A stretch of 64,000 nt of DNA from Amblyomma americanum (lineage: Eukaryota > Arthropoda > Arachnida > Ixodida > Ixodidae), in contig NC_135506.1 in assembly GCF_052857255.1 (NCBI RefSeq), positions 80,447,618 to 80,511,617 on the forward strand, in the 5' to 3' direction. The notes under the pieces are model-generated. The model had not been told where the DNA came from, searched no databases, and worked only from the letters and a program-made list of their open reading frames with translations. The position numbers and the translations under genes were made by a program. Below, piece by piece: positions 11,686-23,311 of this stretch (its first letter is position 1; every line of letters begins with the position of its first letter).

Positions 11686-11789
11686 AAAGCTTCACTACTC
11701 CAGCTTTTCGAGTTTCACCTTGAATGCAGCTAGAAGAGTTTTCCTCAAATTTCACCTTGAATGTAAGTAGAGGTTAAACCATGAGAAAT

Positions 11790-11990
11790 GACGTCTGTCA
11801 CACATATTTCAATGGACACCCGAACCGCACCCGTAAGGGAAGGAAAATGAAATGAAAATAGGTTTAAAAGAAAGTACATTATGTCTGTCTCACTTATCAT
11901 AGCGGAGAACAGACTTTCGCCCTTAAGTGAAGGAAAAATAAACTTGGTTTTGAGGAAAGGAAATGCGGCCTGTCTCACAGGTGGACGAAT
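11790..11990 (+). repeat. Tandem run of three ~85 bp tail units
   Basis: Three successive units, each with a TGTCTGTCTCAC/TCACAC core and a CCGTAAGGGAAGG-type end followed by AAAATnAAnTTGGTTTT, without SINE head or body. This shows that the unit also spreads or expands outside the SINE. Confidence 0.6.
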
Positions 11991-12099
11991 TTATTCTGAA
12001 GGGCCCGCGGCGCCTCTTTTAAATCGGAAGCTTTACTGGTCGCGAACTTGGGATTTCGTCGTTACCGCACTCCGAGGAGGCACATGATGTCACAGCGCG

Positions 12100-12335
12100 C
12101 GCCTCGCCGCGAATATTTCTCTCTCTCTCTTTCTCTCACTCCCTAGTTAAAACGGCGCATGTGCCACTAATAGCACCAAGCCACAGGTGTTCCGCCGCTG
12201 CGCAGCGCCGCGCCTTTCCTCAAAATGCAACTTTCAATTTTCAGTTTTCTTACCCTTATTTCCTTCCTTCTTTTTTCTCTTTCTTTTACGACGCGGTTCT
12301 AGTGTCCACCGAGATATGTGAGACGGTTACTGTAC
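12100..12335 (-). repeat. Composite dispersed repeat, inverted copy
   Basis: Reverse complement of the first half of the block at 1757-2215. It has the G/C segment (CTGCGCAGCGCCGCGCC), the pyrimidine run and then the unit core GTGTCCACCGAGATATGTGAGAC. It is bounded on the left by a CT microsatellite (12118-12140). Confidence 0.6.
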
Positions 12336-12460
12336 TTTGCTAAAGCCTCTTGATATTGATAGTAGCGACACTCCCCTCCACTCCCGCGTTCCCTTCCTCG
12401 ATTATCCTCGCCCGCTGGCTGTGCGCGCTGCGCAAGGCACGCTTCGCAGGCCATCGCAGG

Positions 12461-13123
12461 GGACTGTTGAGCTCGAGAGCCAGGACCCCCAGTCGAGCCC
12501 GAGGCGCATCAACAACCCATAATGGTGAGAGCAAAGGCGTGAGCTTCGCAAGCACGGCTACCCAGGGCGGAAATCTTGAGAAAAAAGACGAGGAAAGAGA
12601 AAAATTGACAAACTTTATTAAGAGCATGAATGCAACAATCCTTAGTTTAAAGGAGGACATACAAAATTTAAAAACAGAGCGCAATACAGTGAAGACTCAA
12701 TCTCAAACAAAAGCAGGCGGATCTAAAATAGCGGCGCCCAACAAAATCGAAAGCGACCCTCTTAGCGCTCAAGCCGACAGCAAGGGTGCGGAGATTAGTA
12801 TGATGGTCGAGGGTACCTCTCCACCCCCATCTAAACGCAAAGTCAGGGAGGAAAACTACTCAGACCTGACAGTGAATGAAAAGCTAGAGAAATTAAATGT
12901 GAAACTGGAGAGAAGTTTTAAGAATTTTGCTAAGGAAAGAGACAGTAAACTTGAGGACTTAGCCAATCAGATTCAACAAATGCAGATACAGATGCAAAAT
13001 CACTTTCACCTCATGACGGAGGCGCTCCAGCAATTAAAGGGGGAAACCGCCAACCTAAATGCGAGAGTGACTCTACTTGAGGAGAACATGACAAAGTTGA
13101 ATAATGGACAGACCGCCCAATAA
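12461..13123 (+). pseudogene. LINE 1 ORF1, 3' part (coiled coil)
   Basis: Open to the stop at 13121-13123; the start is lost to 5' truncation. The protein is hydrophilic, with a Lys/Glu-rich helical segment (about 12570-12700) and a second predicted coiled coil (about 12880-13110, with IQQMQIQMQ and heptad-like Leu/Asn spacing). ORF1 proteins of I-group LINEs bind the element RNA and form trimers or larger particles. No CCHC knuckle is seen in the remaining part; it may have been in the lost half. ORF2 begins before ORF1 ends, with a 20 base overlap. Confidence 0.7.
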
Positions 13124-16100
13124 CATCCAAATTTGGCAGTGGAACTGTCGCGGGTATCGGCGCAAGCGACCGGTATTGCAGACCACGCTGTCGCTCCGCG
13201 AATCAGCCCCCCTTGCTATAGCGTTGCAGGAAACCGGTGGCCCGGCCAAATTACAAGTGTATCGCGCCTTCCACAGTGGGAAAGGGGACAAATCGAGAGT
13301 TACATCACTGGTGCAGAGGCACGTAGCAACGATCGAACACGAATTAGAAGACAACGTCATAGAAAAGGTCTTTGTAGAAATTCTAACAGGTAAAAAGGAG
13401 GAATCAAACACTTTCCTACTCAATATTTACAGCCCACCGCGACAACGGAAGGTCCGCTTCAGGGCGATAATGAACAAGGCACTTAAAATAGCCGGGAGCC
13501 AGCCGCTAATTATAGTAGGGGATTTTAACGCCCATCACCCGGAGTGGGGGTCGCAAGGAAGACGCAAAGGGGAGACAGTTGTGGGAGGACACGCATAACC
13601 TGAGGATAACATTGCTGACTGACCTGTTACACCCCACGCGGGCGGGGAACAGCATTACCGCCGATACCTCACCGGACCTGATCCTGATTAAAAATGTAGA
13701 AACGACGCAATGGATAAATACGGAACTCAATCTGGGGAGCGACCACTCAATAGTGGAAACCACGGTTGAAATCAGGAATAAAGTCAAAGGAAAAAAGTGT
13801 TTCCGGACGAAAATCACAGACTGGGACCGATTTAGAGAGATTAGGAAAAACAGAGACATAACAAAGATAGGAAATATAGAGGACTGGTGCGAAGCGGTAA
13901 AGACACCAGGAAAACAACTAAGACGCTAGAAGGAGAAAAAGCTCCGGAAATAGCGGATGCCCGACTCTTACACATGTGGGAGGCCAAACAGGGCATCGAA
14001 CGTCGACTTAAAAGGCAAGGTAGAAACAACCAAAACCATAGCTGTGTGAACAAAATTGGACTAACAATTGTACTGACATGGAAAGGAATATGAATCTCCC
14101 ACAGACGTGGAATATCCTAAGACATTTATTATACCCTGACACGTCCAAAACACAAGCACGAGTCAAAATGGCTAAAGTTAGACACGCATGCGAAGAACAG
14201 GACGACGACATATTCATAGAAAAACTCGTCCAGACATACATAGGCGACACGGAAATTAGAGAGCTACCCGACTACCACGGGATTCCAAATGAGAAGTTAG
14301 ACGCGCCCATCACGACAGCTGAAGTAAGGGCGGAGATAGCGAAACTCAAAACCAAGTGGGCTCCAGGGCCAGATGGAGTCACGAATAAGATGCTCATGAA
14401 CTTAGATGACAACTCGATAGAGGACCTTACCAGCTACATGCAGGATTGCTGGGAAAAAGGGGAGATCCCACCGCTGTGGAAAGAGGCTACTGTGATCCTG
14501 ATTCCAAAACCCGGGAAACAACCGCAGCTGGAAAACCTCCGGCCTATATCACTCACGTCATGTGTCGGAAAGTTAATGGAACACATCATTCAGATCAGAA
14601 TTTCAAATTATATGGAGGAAACAGAGAAATGGCCAGACGAGATGTATGGCTTCAGGCCCCATCTGAGCACACAGGACGTCATGCTGCGGCTGCAGCACGA
14701 CATAATTCATTCCAGAACCAAAGACGCCAAAGTAATTATGGGGCTAGACCTAAAAAAGGCCTTCGACAACGTCAAGCACGAAGCCTTTCTAGAGGGGCTC
14801 CAGCAGGCAGGAATAGGGCTAAAAACCTATCGTTATATCCAAAATTTTTTAACGGACCGCACGGCGGTTATAACTTTCCAGGAAATACAATCCGGCGTGA
14901 TCAGGCTGGGTAACAGGGGGACACCTCAGGGATCGGTACTGTCACCCACTCTTTTCAACATGGCCATGAGAGGGCTCCCGAAGGAATTGCGAAAAATTGG
15001 GAACTACAACTTAAACTACAGCCTGTACGCGGACGACATCAATCTCTGGATCAACAGAGGGAGCGACGCAGAGATCAATCAAACGCTGCAGGCGGCAGCA
15101 GACGTCATCTCAAAGTACGCGGAGGACAGAGGACCTAAATGTTCGCCTGAAAAATCAGAAATCTTCATGTATAATGACAAGTCACTCAGGAACAAACCTC
15201 CCTCTGACCCACAGGTGTACGTGGAAGGAAGGGAAATACCAAAGGTAGAGACAATACAAATATTGGGCCTCCACTTACAAACACATGGGAGGAACACGAT
15301 CACAATTAACAAATTAGAAAACCACGCGACCCAGACATTAAACCTCATCAAGAGGGTCTCACGTAAGAGAGGCGGCCTCAAGGAAAAAAACCTCCTAAGA
15401 TTGGTACAGGCCTTCATCTTTAGTAGAGTGGGCTACGCCACGCCATATCTGAACCTAAAGGCAGATGAGAGGAGCAAGATAGACGCGCTCATCAGGAAAT
15501 GCGTAAAAAAGACCCTAGGGCTCCCAATCTGTACATCGACGGAGAAGCTACTGGCCCTAGGACTGCATAATACGATTGCAGAAATCGCGGAAGCGGTTAA
15601 AACCTCACAACTTGAAAGACTCAGCACGACGCGAGTGGGAAGAGCTATGCTTAGTAATCTTGGAATGGCCACAGACAGGGGGCAAAAGGAAAGGGTCGAC
15701 ATTGACAGGGAAATCAGGGCGCACCTAAGAATCCCTCCACTACCCAAGAATATGCACCCTGAGTTTAATAAGGAAAGGAGACAGAAAAGGGCGGAAGCGA
15801 TAGAAAGAATATATGGGGTAAACCCCGAAATGAAGTCGCCTACGTAGATGCGGCAGGGGACAGACACAGTCAATACATGACCATAGTGGCGGTAGATGGG
15901 GAGGGCACCCTCATCACGGCGGCCACCATACTAGGGAAAGAAACCGAGATAGCGGAGGAAGCCGCGATAGCGATCGCTTGCGCTGGCTCCAAAGCTAGAT
16001 ATATCATTAGAGACAGTAAGACTGCAATCCAAAATTTCAGCAGAGGGAGAATAAACCCCCTCACCACCAAAATTTTAACACAAGGAGTGATTGATAGGAC

Positions 16101-16636
16101 GATCAACATCATCTGGACCCCGGCGCACGAATCTGTCAGCGGTAACGAGGCGGCCCACAGTGCAGCTCGAGATCTCTACCTCCGTGCTGTACAGGATGGG
16201 TCGGCTCAGGCCGAACATGATTGAGAAGGGCGATTAATCTCGTATCAAGAGATTACAGAACACTACAAGCAATGCCGGAGGTGTTTTCCCCCACCAAACA
16301 CGGCGTTAAATAGGAGTCAGGCGACGGCGTGGAGACGCCTACAGACTGGAGTATACCCAAACTCAGTACTAAACAAACATATCCGATCGGACTGCGAGGA
16401 CGATAAATGTAAAAAGTGTGGGGCGAGAGGAACCCTCGACCATATAATTTGGGAGTGCGCTTACTCCCCAGGCAGGGCGCAAAACATTAGCAGTAGGGAA
16501 GCCTGGGAAACCTTGTTGCGGAGCTCGGACCCTGAGCTCCAAATCACCGCCGTCCAACTGGCAGAAGAGGCCGCCGGCGAAACCAACCCGGCCAGCATCG
16601 AATGCGACCATCCCGTGCGGCTGGGCCGCTTCTAAG
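13104..16636 (+). pseudogene. LINE 1 ORF2: endonuclease, RT, RNase H, zinc finger
   Basis: Starts at the ATG at 13104, inside ORF1. Domains in order: apurinic-type endonuclease (QWNCRG at the start, GDFNAHHPEWG near 13520, LGSDH near 13735); reverse transcriptase from 14078 with LKKAFDN (motif A), GTPQGSVLSP and YADD (15025-15036); RNase H with YVDAAG (about 15850), EEAA, DSK and PAHESVSGNEAAH; and a C-terminal CxxC...H...C finger (about 16410-16460). Frameshifts occur near 13580-13600, 13890-13930, 14040-14080, 15835 and 16200, so it cannot make a full protein. RT residues 1-589 are open without a stop. The enzyme would nick target DNA and copy the element RNA there. Confidence 0.85.
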
Positions 16637-16739
16637 TCCACTCCCCTGTAAAGGGGGGTGATACAGAGCGGCCCAGGCGGTGTGGTCTTTCTCTCTTGGA
16701 CAATAAAATTTTTCAACAACAACAACAACAGGCCATCGC

Positions 16740-17456
16740 GCGCTCGCCTGCCCGATGTGTTCGCTGGCCCACATGAGCGCGCCGAAGTTTGCGCTTCTTT
16801 TCACGCTCTAATATTTAACACAACCGCAGAAACTGATGCGACATGCGTCTTTGCAACGAATCACTTTTATCACTTTCCGGTTCGAGTAGGAAAAGTCCCT
16901 AACGTGAGCGCTTGCGACATGAGCAATCAAACCACACTCCGTGCTCTACAACAAGGCAGTATTTATTGGCTTCAGATTTTTATTCAATATTTTAGCTCAC
17001 TGACGCTACGCTAAATGAAGATTGAACCTAGGTCTACATTTTTGCAGAAGTACTGTTTATGACGTTGTTAGTCTGCAATCGAAAGAGGTAAACACTCGGT
17101 AATTTAGGTAACGAAGTCGTTTGACAAGTGAGTGAGTGGCTGCGAAAATGCTGGGAAATTTTCTTTAATGCGCGCTAGGAAGCTTGGCTCGTCGGAGTAT
17201 TGCACACGCCGCGACTTTATTGCCTTCATTACAAATTTCACGGCTGCTTCAAAGAGCACTTTATTTCATAGTTGTCTGTTAACTTCATTAACTACTGCAG
17301 AAGCGCGCCTGGCCAGGGGTTTGGCTTAAAATTTTGAGGTGATTGCTGGTGCCAACAGAAGATTTTCTTATGTCGCGGATAGGTATGGTATTCTGTTGAT
17401 GACTCATATATGCTAATCCCTCAAATCCATTAAACGAATGCTTCAGATGCCCGTGT
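16740..17456. other. Stretch without recognised gene
   Basis: Right flank of LINE 1; A/T-rich. Two open frames (16658-17014 and 17132-17329) have no domain, and the first begins inside the LINE. Confidence 0.35.
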
Positions 17457-17645
17457 AGTAGTAGTTTTTAGTGTTTAATTCAAAAATAAAAAAGGGAAAA
17501 TAAAAGAATTTTGCTAACCCCGGCATCTGCCATTACTGCGGTGGGGGCACCTGAGCTGGGGAAGCGGAAATAAAGGATAGCAGGTAGTTAAAGAAGTGAA
17601 ATGAAATAGGTGAGGGGACAGTAAGAAAGGATAGGGGGAGTGATG
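17457..17645 (-). repeat. Dispersed repeat Z, copy 1
   Basis: Matches 52460-52655. Landmarks are CATCTGCCATT, GCTGGG, GAAATAAAGGAT, AATGAAATA and AGGTGAGGGGACAG. The left end is a short GTA repeat, so on the minus strand the element ends in TAC repeats, as a LINE or SINE 3' end would. No coding sequence is attached. Confidence 0.6.
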
Positions 17646-18059
17646 ATATATACACTATTTACATAAGATAACAATAGTGAATAAATATTCAGCACTGTAA
17701 AGCGCGACTGGAAATGATGAATTCATTAAAAAAAATTCAAAAGAAACCATTTGACTGAAGGCTGTCTGGTTGGGAAATTCAATTTAGTAGAAGGATGACT
17801 GACGCCAACCATGTTACTGTTTGAAAAATACGACGTTCCAGGACCAGCTCGGTGTATTCTTCGGAACGGCGTTCGGAGGCCAGGCGAGTGGACGCGCTTC
17901 ACATGCGATCCGCAAACGTTGTTTTACCGATGGGATTTACTCATCCCAGCCGTGTGAAACTAGTGTCATCAGCCTCCGCTTCTTGTCAAAAACCTGCCGA
18001 TACCAACTTTTCTCGATTTGGACCACCACAATAAGAGGCAAGTCCATATCTTTTCATCA
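17646..18059. other. Stretch without recognised gene
   Basis: Left of the second I-group LINE. An open frame begins at 17821 but runs into the LINE leader; no domain recognised. Confidence 0.3.
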
Positions 18060-18163
18060 CCTCGCTGCGCTGAGGCTAAGACTCGCGGCGCAGCAGCCGC
18101 CGACACCGAACGCCGCCAGAGACGCAGCTCGGAGCACCGGCACGTCGGAGCCTCAACGCCGGC

Positions 18164-19830
18164 ATGGAGCCCATTGTAGTAGAGGGAGAAGACATATCAC
18201 CCTCGGAACTTACCTCTACTAACGGCTGGCAATCAGCGCACGACAAGCGAACCTCTAATCGCAAATCCCCTCACACCGTTACTCCGAATCTGCCTCAAGC
18301 CCCGGCCGGGCACCGGCCCCGGCCGCCCCAACTGTCATCCCTACGCCACTCCAAGCTCCCCATCGACGACCACAAAATCATCCTCCATCCCCGTGGCGGC
18401 CTTAACCTTCCGACCGTGAACGGCATTGTGCTTCGCGATGCCATTCTGCAAGCAGCCCGCCTCGAACCTCAAGAGGCCAAGCCCGACACCGTCATCGTCA
18501 ACACCCTCCATCTATCCTCATTAACACTCGCGACCCGCAGCGCAGATTCCGCTACCTCGACATCAAGTCCATAATGATCAAAACACCACCTATGACATAT
18601 ACTCCTACCAAGCGGCACCGGAGGACTGCGCCCACGGCGTGGTCCACGGGGTCTCTCTTGACCACTCATATGAAAACATCAAGGACCGTTTCAGTCACGA
18701 GCGGAACCCTCCCATCCTCGACTTTAGACGCATGAGCTCGACAGAGTCCATCATCATCCTCTTCGAGCAAGTCTGGGTGCCGAAGCACATCTACTACTCC
18801 TCTGTACTCTATAAGTGCTACCTCTTCAAAAAGAAGATCGAGCACTGCCGTAACTGCGGTGCACTCGGCCACCGTGTGGATGTTTGCCCAGCTCCCAAGC
18901 AACGCAGCTGCTCCGGCTGCGACCAAGTCGAACCCCGGAGGACCACTTCTGCACGCCGCAGTGCAAGGTGTGCCCAAAAGCACACTTGACGGCATACAAA
19001 ACGTACGAGGGGCGCTTCCGCAAGCCATACCTCGTCAAAAAGAGGTACAGGGATGAGAAGCGAGCCGCCGGGGCAAACGCCAGCCAGTCTCCCATCAGTC
19101 AGGCTCCACCCCAACACCCCAGCTCCTCCACGACCCGCAAGCCCTAGGCCCCGCAGCTCACATCGAAGTCCTTTCCGGTACTGCAGCCTGCCGCACCAAA
19201 ACAGCCGTCCACCCCTCACAAGCCCAAGGCCCGGTCCCTCTCCTGGACTGAAACCAGGCCACCACCACCTCCAGTACCACGGAGACCACCTGCCCAGGCA
19301 CACGGCCGCAGCACCAAAGAGGTGAGCTGGCCAGGCGTAGTTTCCCAGGGCTCCACCAACCCCCTCTATGAAGAGCGGCTGCGTGTCCGCGCGCAGCTCG
19401 CCTCCCTCCAAACCACCAACCACCGCCTACAGGCACAGCTGCATGCCCGCCAGCAGACCCAATCCCCTACCCCGGCACCAGCGGTCCCGGTCGCTCCTTC
19501 CCCACTCTTCCACCACTACCTCTCTCTACTCGCGAACAGCCGGCCAAGAAGCGGGCCGCAACACCCACTACCTCCCTGACCACACCAACCCCGACTTAGG
19601 AGCGCCAGCCTTGCCATTAATTTCGAAGAACTCATAGAGGCGAGAATTCAAGCCGCGGTGCAGACGGCCATCCAGGCCTTCACAGATCAATTCGCGAACC
19701 TCACTACTCGTCTAGACGAATTTTCTCGCCAGATTGACGAGCGATTTAAGGAGCAAGAGACTCGCCACGCAAAAGCCTGTGCTGCCGTGCTGCCTAAAAA
19801 GAAAGCTCGGCTCCACACCGTCTCCAACTC
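18164..19830 (+). pseudogene. LINE 2 ORF1 with CCHC zinc knuckle
   Basis: Begins MEPIVVEGEDI at 18164. A region around 18640-18840 (YENIKDRF, then FEQVWVPKHI) and a CCHC knuckle at about 18845-18890 (CRNCGALGHRVDVC) identify a Gag-like ORF1 protein of the I group, which packages LINE RNA. A Pro/Ser-rich tail and a short coiled coil follow (about 19355-19440, LRVRAQLASLQ). A frameshift near 18500-18640 and others around 18950-19350 break the frame. Confidence 0.75.
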
Positions 19831-19852
19831 CTAACTGCAAACGAAAGCTTCA

Positions 19853-22800
19853 GTGAAGGCGAGACCACGCACCAGTCTAACCATCTTGCAGTGGAACTGT
19901 CGAGGCTTTGGTTCCAAGCGGGGGCTGCTTCCCCAGTTCTTAGCTCGGGCAGACGGCCCCGACACGCTCGCTCTGCAAGAGCCCTCAAATCCCCTCACCC
20001 TACCCCTCTACGTGCCCACCGTCCCCTTTTCTCCTACATCCCTCGGATTGCATTTCTAGTAAGCCGTGCGCTCACTACTATCTCCCACCCCTTAGACGTC
20101 CCCGAAATAGGTCATCTCCTCATCGAACACGTGCCGCAGTCCGCTCAGGTTACTACTCTCTTCATCCTCAATGTATACAGCCACCCGAAGTGCCTGCGGC
20201 ACGACTTCGACCGACTATTCACGCTTGCTAAACGAGCCGCACACAAATGCCCTCTTCTGATTGTAGGGGACTTCAACGCACCGCACACGGCCAGGGCCTA
20301 CAAGCCGACACCCCAAGGGGTGCAAGGTATGGCTCCCAGCTCAGGAAGCCGGCTTGGCTCTTCTTACAGACCCCACCACCCATACTCGCACCGGGAAAAG
20401 CGTCTGCGCAGACACTACTCCTGACCTCACCTTTACGCACCGCCTCCCTCACTCTGCGTGGTGTAACACCCAGGAGAATTTGGGTAGTGATCACTACATT
20501 ATCGAGATCCTCCTACAAGCAGGCCCAACACGTGGACCCTCTCGTGATGCTACCATCACGAAGTGGGACTCGTTCCGCACCTCCCGAGCAGCCCGCACTC
20601 TACACCCCATCTCAGACATAGCCACTTGGTGCGACCAACTCCAGCATGACGTCCGCGCCTTGAGTCGCCAACTCCCAGAGGACTGCCCTGCAGACGCGAT
20701 GGATTTCCATCTCCTGCACCTATGGGGCGCGAAGGCGAGTCTCGAACAGAGGTGGCGGCGTCTGCGCTGGAATAGAACACTCAGACGCCGACTGGCCCGG
20801 CTCAACAAGGAGATTGAGACGCATGATGCAACTCTGTTTCGCCAAAATTGGGAATCTCTCTGTAACAAGCTGGACGGCAACATGAGCCTCCCTAGACCTG
20901 GAACCTATTCTGCTATCTCATTGATTCGACTCAGTCCAAGACACACCAGAGACAAAACCTCATAAAGCTCATACACAAATTCGAGGCCTCCCCGCAGGAT
21001 CTTCTCGAGGAGCTTCGTGATCTCTACTTCCCGGCATATCTCTCTGCAGACCACCCTGACTACACACCCTCCCCAACGCCCTTCTCGACCAACCGATCAC
21101 CGAGGCGGAAGTGAGGGCAGAACTTCAGCGCCTCAACGCGTCCTCAGTACCTGGCCCCGACGGAGTGCAAAACAAGGCACTCCGCAACCTCGATTCCCCC
21201 TCCTTCAAAGCCCTAACCGACTGCTTCAACGAATGCTGGCTGCGCAGTGCCCTCTCATCTCAGTCGAAAGACGCCAAAGTAGTCTTTATTCCCAAATCCG
21301 GCAAACCACTTCTACCCGCTAACCTCCGTCCCATCTCTCTTACGTCGTGTGTGCGCAAGCTCATGGAGCGCGTTCTCCAGACCCGGCTCCGCCGGTATTT
21401 GGAGAACAACCTTATGCGTTCGTCCATGTTTGGTTTCCGCCCTGTTTTTTTCACTCAGGACGTCTTTCTACAGCTCAAGCACCATATCCTTGACTCCCCC
21501 GCGGGCGACACCAAGGCTATCCTCGGCGTCACCTTAACAAAATCTTTCGATAACGTTACCCACGCAGCCATCCAAGAGAGCTTCCACGCGCTGGGCGTAG
21601 GCCCGCGGATGTAAAATTACGTCCACGATTTCCTGTCCCAACGAACAGCCACTCTCACCATGGGCGACCACCGGCTGTCCGGTGTCTCCCTGAAGCAACG
21701 GGAACCCCACCGGGTGCTGTACTGTCTCCTATCCTCTTTAATATAGCCCTTCTCCAACTCCCCCACCAACTCGCCCTAATACCCGACATGTTTCAGTCTA
21801 TGCTGACGACATCACTATCTGGGCTAATCGAGCCAGTGATGCCGACATAGAACAAAACCTACAATCGGCCCTCAACATCGACTCATACGCTCGCGTGCGC
21901 GGCCTAGCCTGCTCCCGTTCTAAATCAGAACTCTTCTACCGCCCCAGGCCGCACGACCCCGCCAACCCTCCCAACTCACTCACTCTAGGAAACCACACCA
22001 TTCCCCTGGTCTCCAAGATTCGCATCGTGGGCCTCGTCCTTCACTCCCACGGCGCGCATGGCAACGCCATCCAAACTCTCCAGACCCAAGCCCAACAAGC
22101 CACCCGTCTTATTTGGCGCGTGGCGAACCGGCGCACGGATCTGCGAGAGCGGAACACTCTCCGCCTCACCCAAGTTTACACCACGAGCCGCACGGCGTAC
22201 TTATTCCCCTACCTCCCCCTAAAGCAGAAGGAGCGTGATCGCATCAACGCGCTCTTCAGGAGCTGCACGATGGTTGCAGTCCGCCTACCCTCCAGCACTT
22301 GTACTACCCGGCTCCTCAACCTCGGTACCAACAACACGTTTGAGGACCTGGCAGGTGCCACCCTAACAGCACAGCTGACTCGCCTGTCGAGTACCGCGGC
22401 AGGCCGCACTCTACTCTCAGCTAGGCGTCACCCCGATCACCCATCCTACCGAGGAGGTTCCCCTACCTCCAGACCTACGCTTCCATGTCATCATTCTTCC
22501 AATCCCTAAGAACATGCACCGCGAGCACGACAGAGAACGCAGGACAGCCCGCGCCAAAGCCCTGCACAAGCTCTAAGGCAACAGTTCCGAGGTAGCCTAC
22601 GTGGACGCGGCAGTGTACTCGTCGGGCTCTCGCATGGTTCTCGGCGTCGCTAATTCTCAGGCCCGACTAATCGCATTATGATCCGTCACCACAGACTCAT
22701 CGAAAATTGCAGAAGAAGCGGCCATTGCACTCGCTCTTGCCTCCACCTCTGCCACCAAAATTATTTCCGACTCCAAATCCGCCCTATCAAATTTGTCCAA

Positions 22801-23080
22801 AGGCCTGATATCCCGCACCGCGGCTCGGCTTCTACGCTTCTGGCACCCCACCCACCCCGTAACCCTTATCTGGACACGCGCACACGCAGGCCTCCCGGGT
22901 AACGAGGAGGTCCACTCCCTCACCCGAGTTCTCACTTTCCGGGCCGGAGTAGGACCTCCTCCGCCATCCCGGGAGCGTCTGCTTACGTTCAAAGATATTC
23001 ATGCCCACTACAGAGATATCCGCCGCGTTTACGCACCGCCGGCTCCCTCCATAACCTTAATCCGGGCCTACCACTGGCGC
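19853..23080 (+). pseudogene. LINE 2 ORF2, endonuclease/RT/RNase H part
   Basis: Endonuclease starts TILQWNCRGFGSKRG (about 19880) and LGSDHYIIE lies near 20485. The RT carries GPDGVQNKAL (about 21155), PANLRPISLTSCV (about 21320), GTPPGAVLSPILFN (about 21700) and YADD (21799-21810). RNase H carries YVDAAV (about 22600), EEAAIALA (about 22710), SDSKSAL (about 22770) and TRAHAGLPGNE (about 22875). Frameshifts or stops occur near 20060, 20290-20360, 20960, 21615, 21690-21790, 22510 and 22680. The first residue of the motif A aspartate pair region reads TKSFDNV, so it may still be intact there. Confidence 0.8.
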
Positions 23081-23086
23081 AGATTG

Positions 23087-23157
23087 CAGCGATGGCGTAG
23101 AGGCAGAACATCCGCCTCGCGTGCAAGAGGACCGGGGTTCAAATCCTGGTGCCGCGC
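23087..23157 (+). promoter_or_regulatory. tRNA-like Pol III module at the RTE 5' end
   Basis: A box TGGCGTAGAGG at 23093-23103 and B box GGTTCAAATCC at 23136-23146 (one base from the consensus GGTTCGANTCC), spaced as in a tRNA gene, ending GGTGCCGC. A short A-run follows (about 23175). This looks like a SINE head. Placed at the 5' end of an RTE it could act as an internal RNA polymerase III promoter. It is not a functional tRNA gene as far as I can fold it. Confidence 0.7.
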
Positions 23158-23311
23158 AATTCTCCACCGGGTTAAAAAAAATCCGCGTGTCGATATAATT
23201 GCATAACCAGGCCTGGAGTGCGGCCTGATCTCGGTGACCAGAACCGACAACGCACTCTCTCACCAGAGCAGGACTTGGCCACCCTGGTGTAGTACTTGGC
23301 CACACCCTTCT

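Larger units (their letters stand above)
12459..16728 (+). mobile_element. I-group LINE 1, 5'-truncated, with TSD
   Basis: Non-LTR retrotransposon with part of ORF1, an endonuclease/RT/RNase H ORF2 and a 3' tail of CAA repeats (about 16714-16728) after AATAAAA. An 11 bp target-site duplication, CAGGCCATCGC, flanks it at 12448-12458 and 16729-16739. This fixes both ends and shows that the copy inserted already truncated inside ORF1. RNase H after the RT places it in the I group. Compared with the other I-group LINEs here its ORF2 is long and only lightly damaged, so it is fairly young. Confidence 0.9.

Noticed and set aside
12461..13123. Host coiled-coil protein
   Set aside because: It directly precedes and overlaps the LINE 1 endonuclease and lies inside that element's target duplication.
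18818..19423. 201-codon minus-strand frame rich in Trp and Gly
   Set aside because: Antisense to LINE 2 ORF1; a by-product of its high G/C content.
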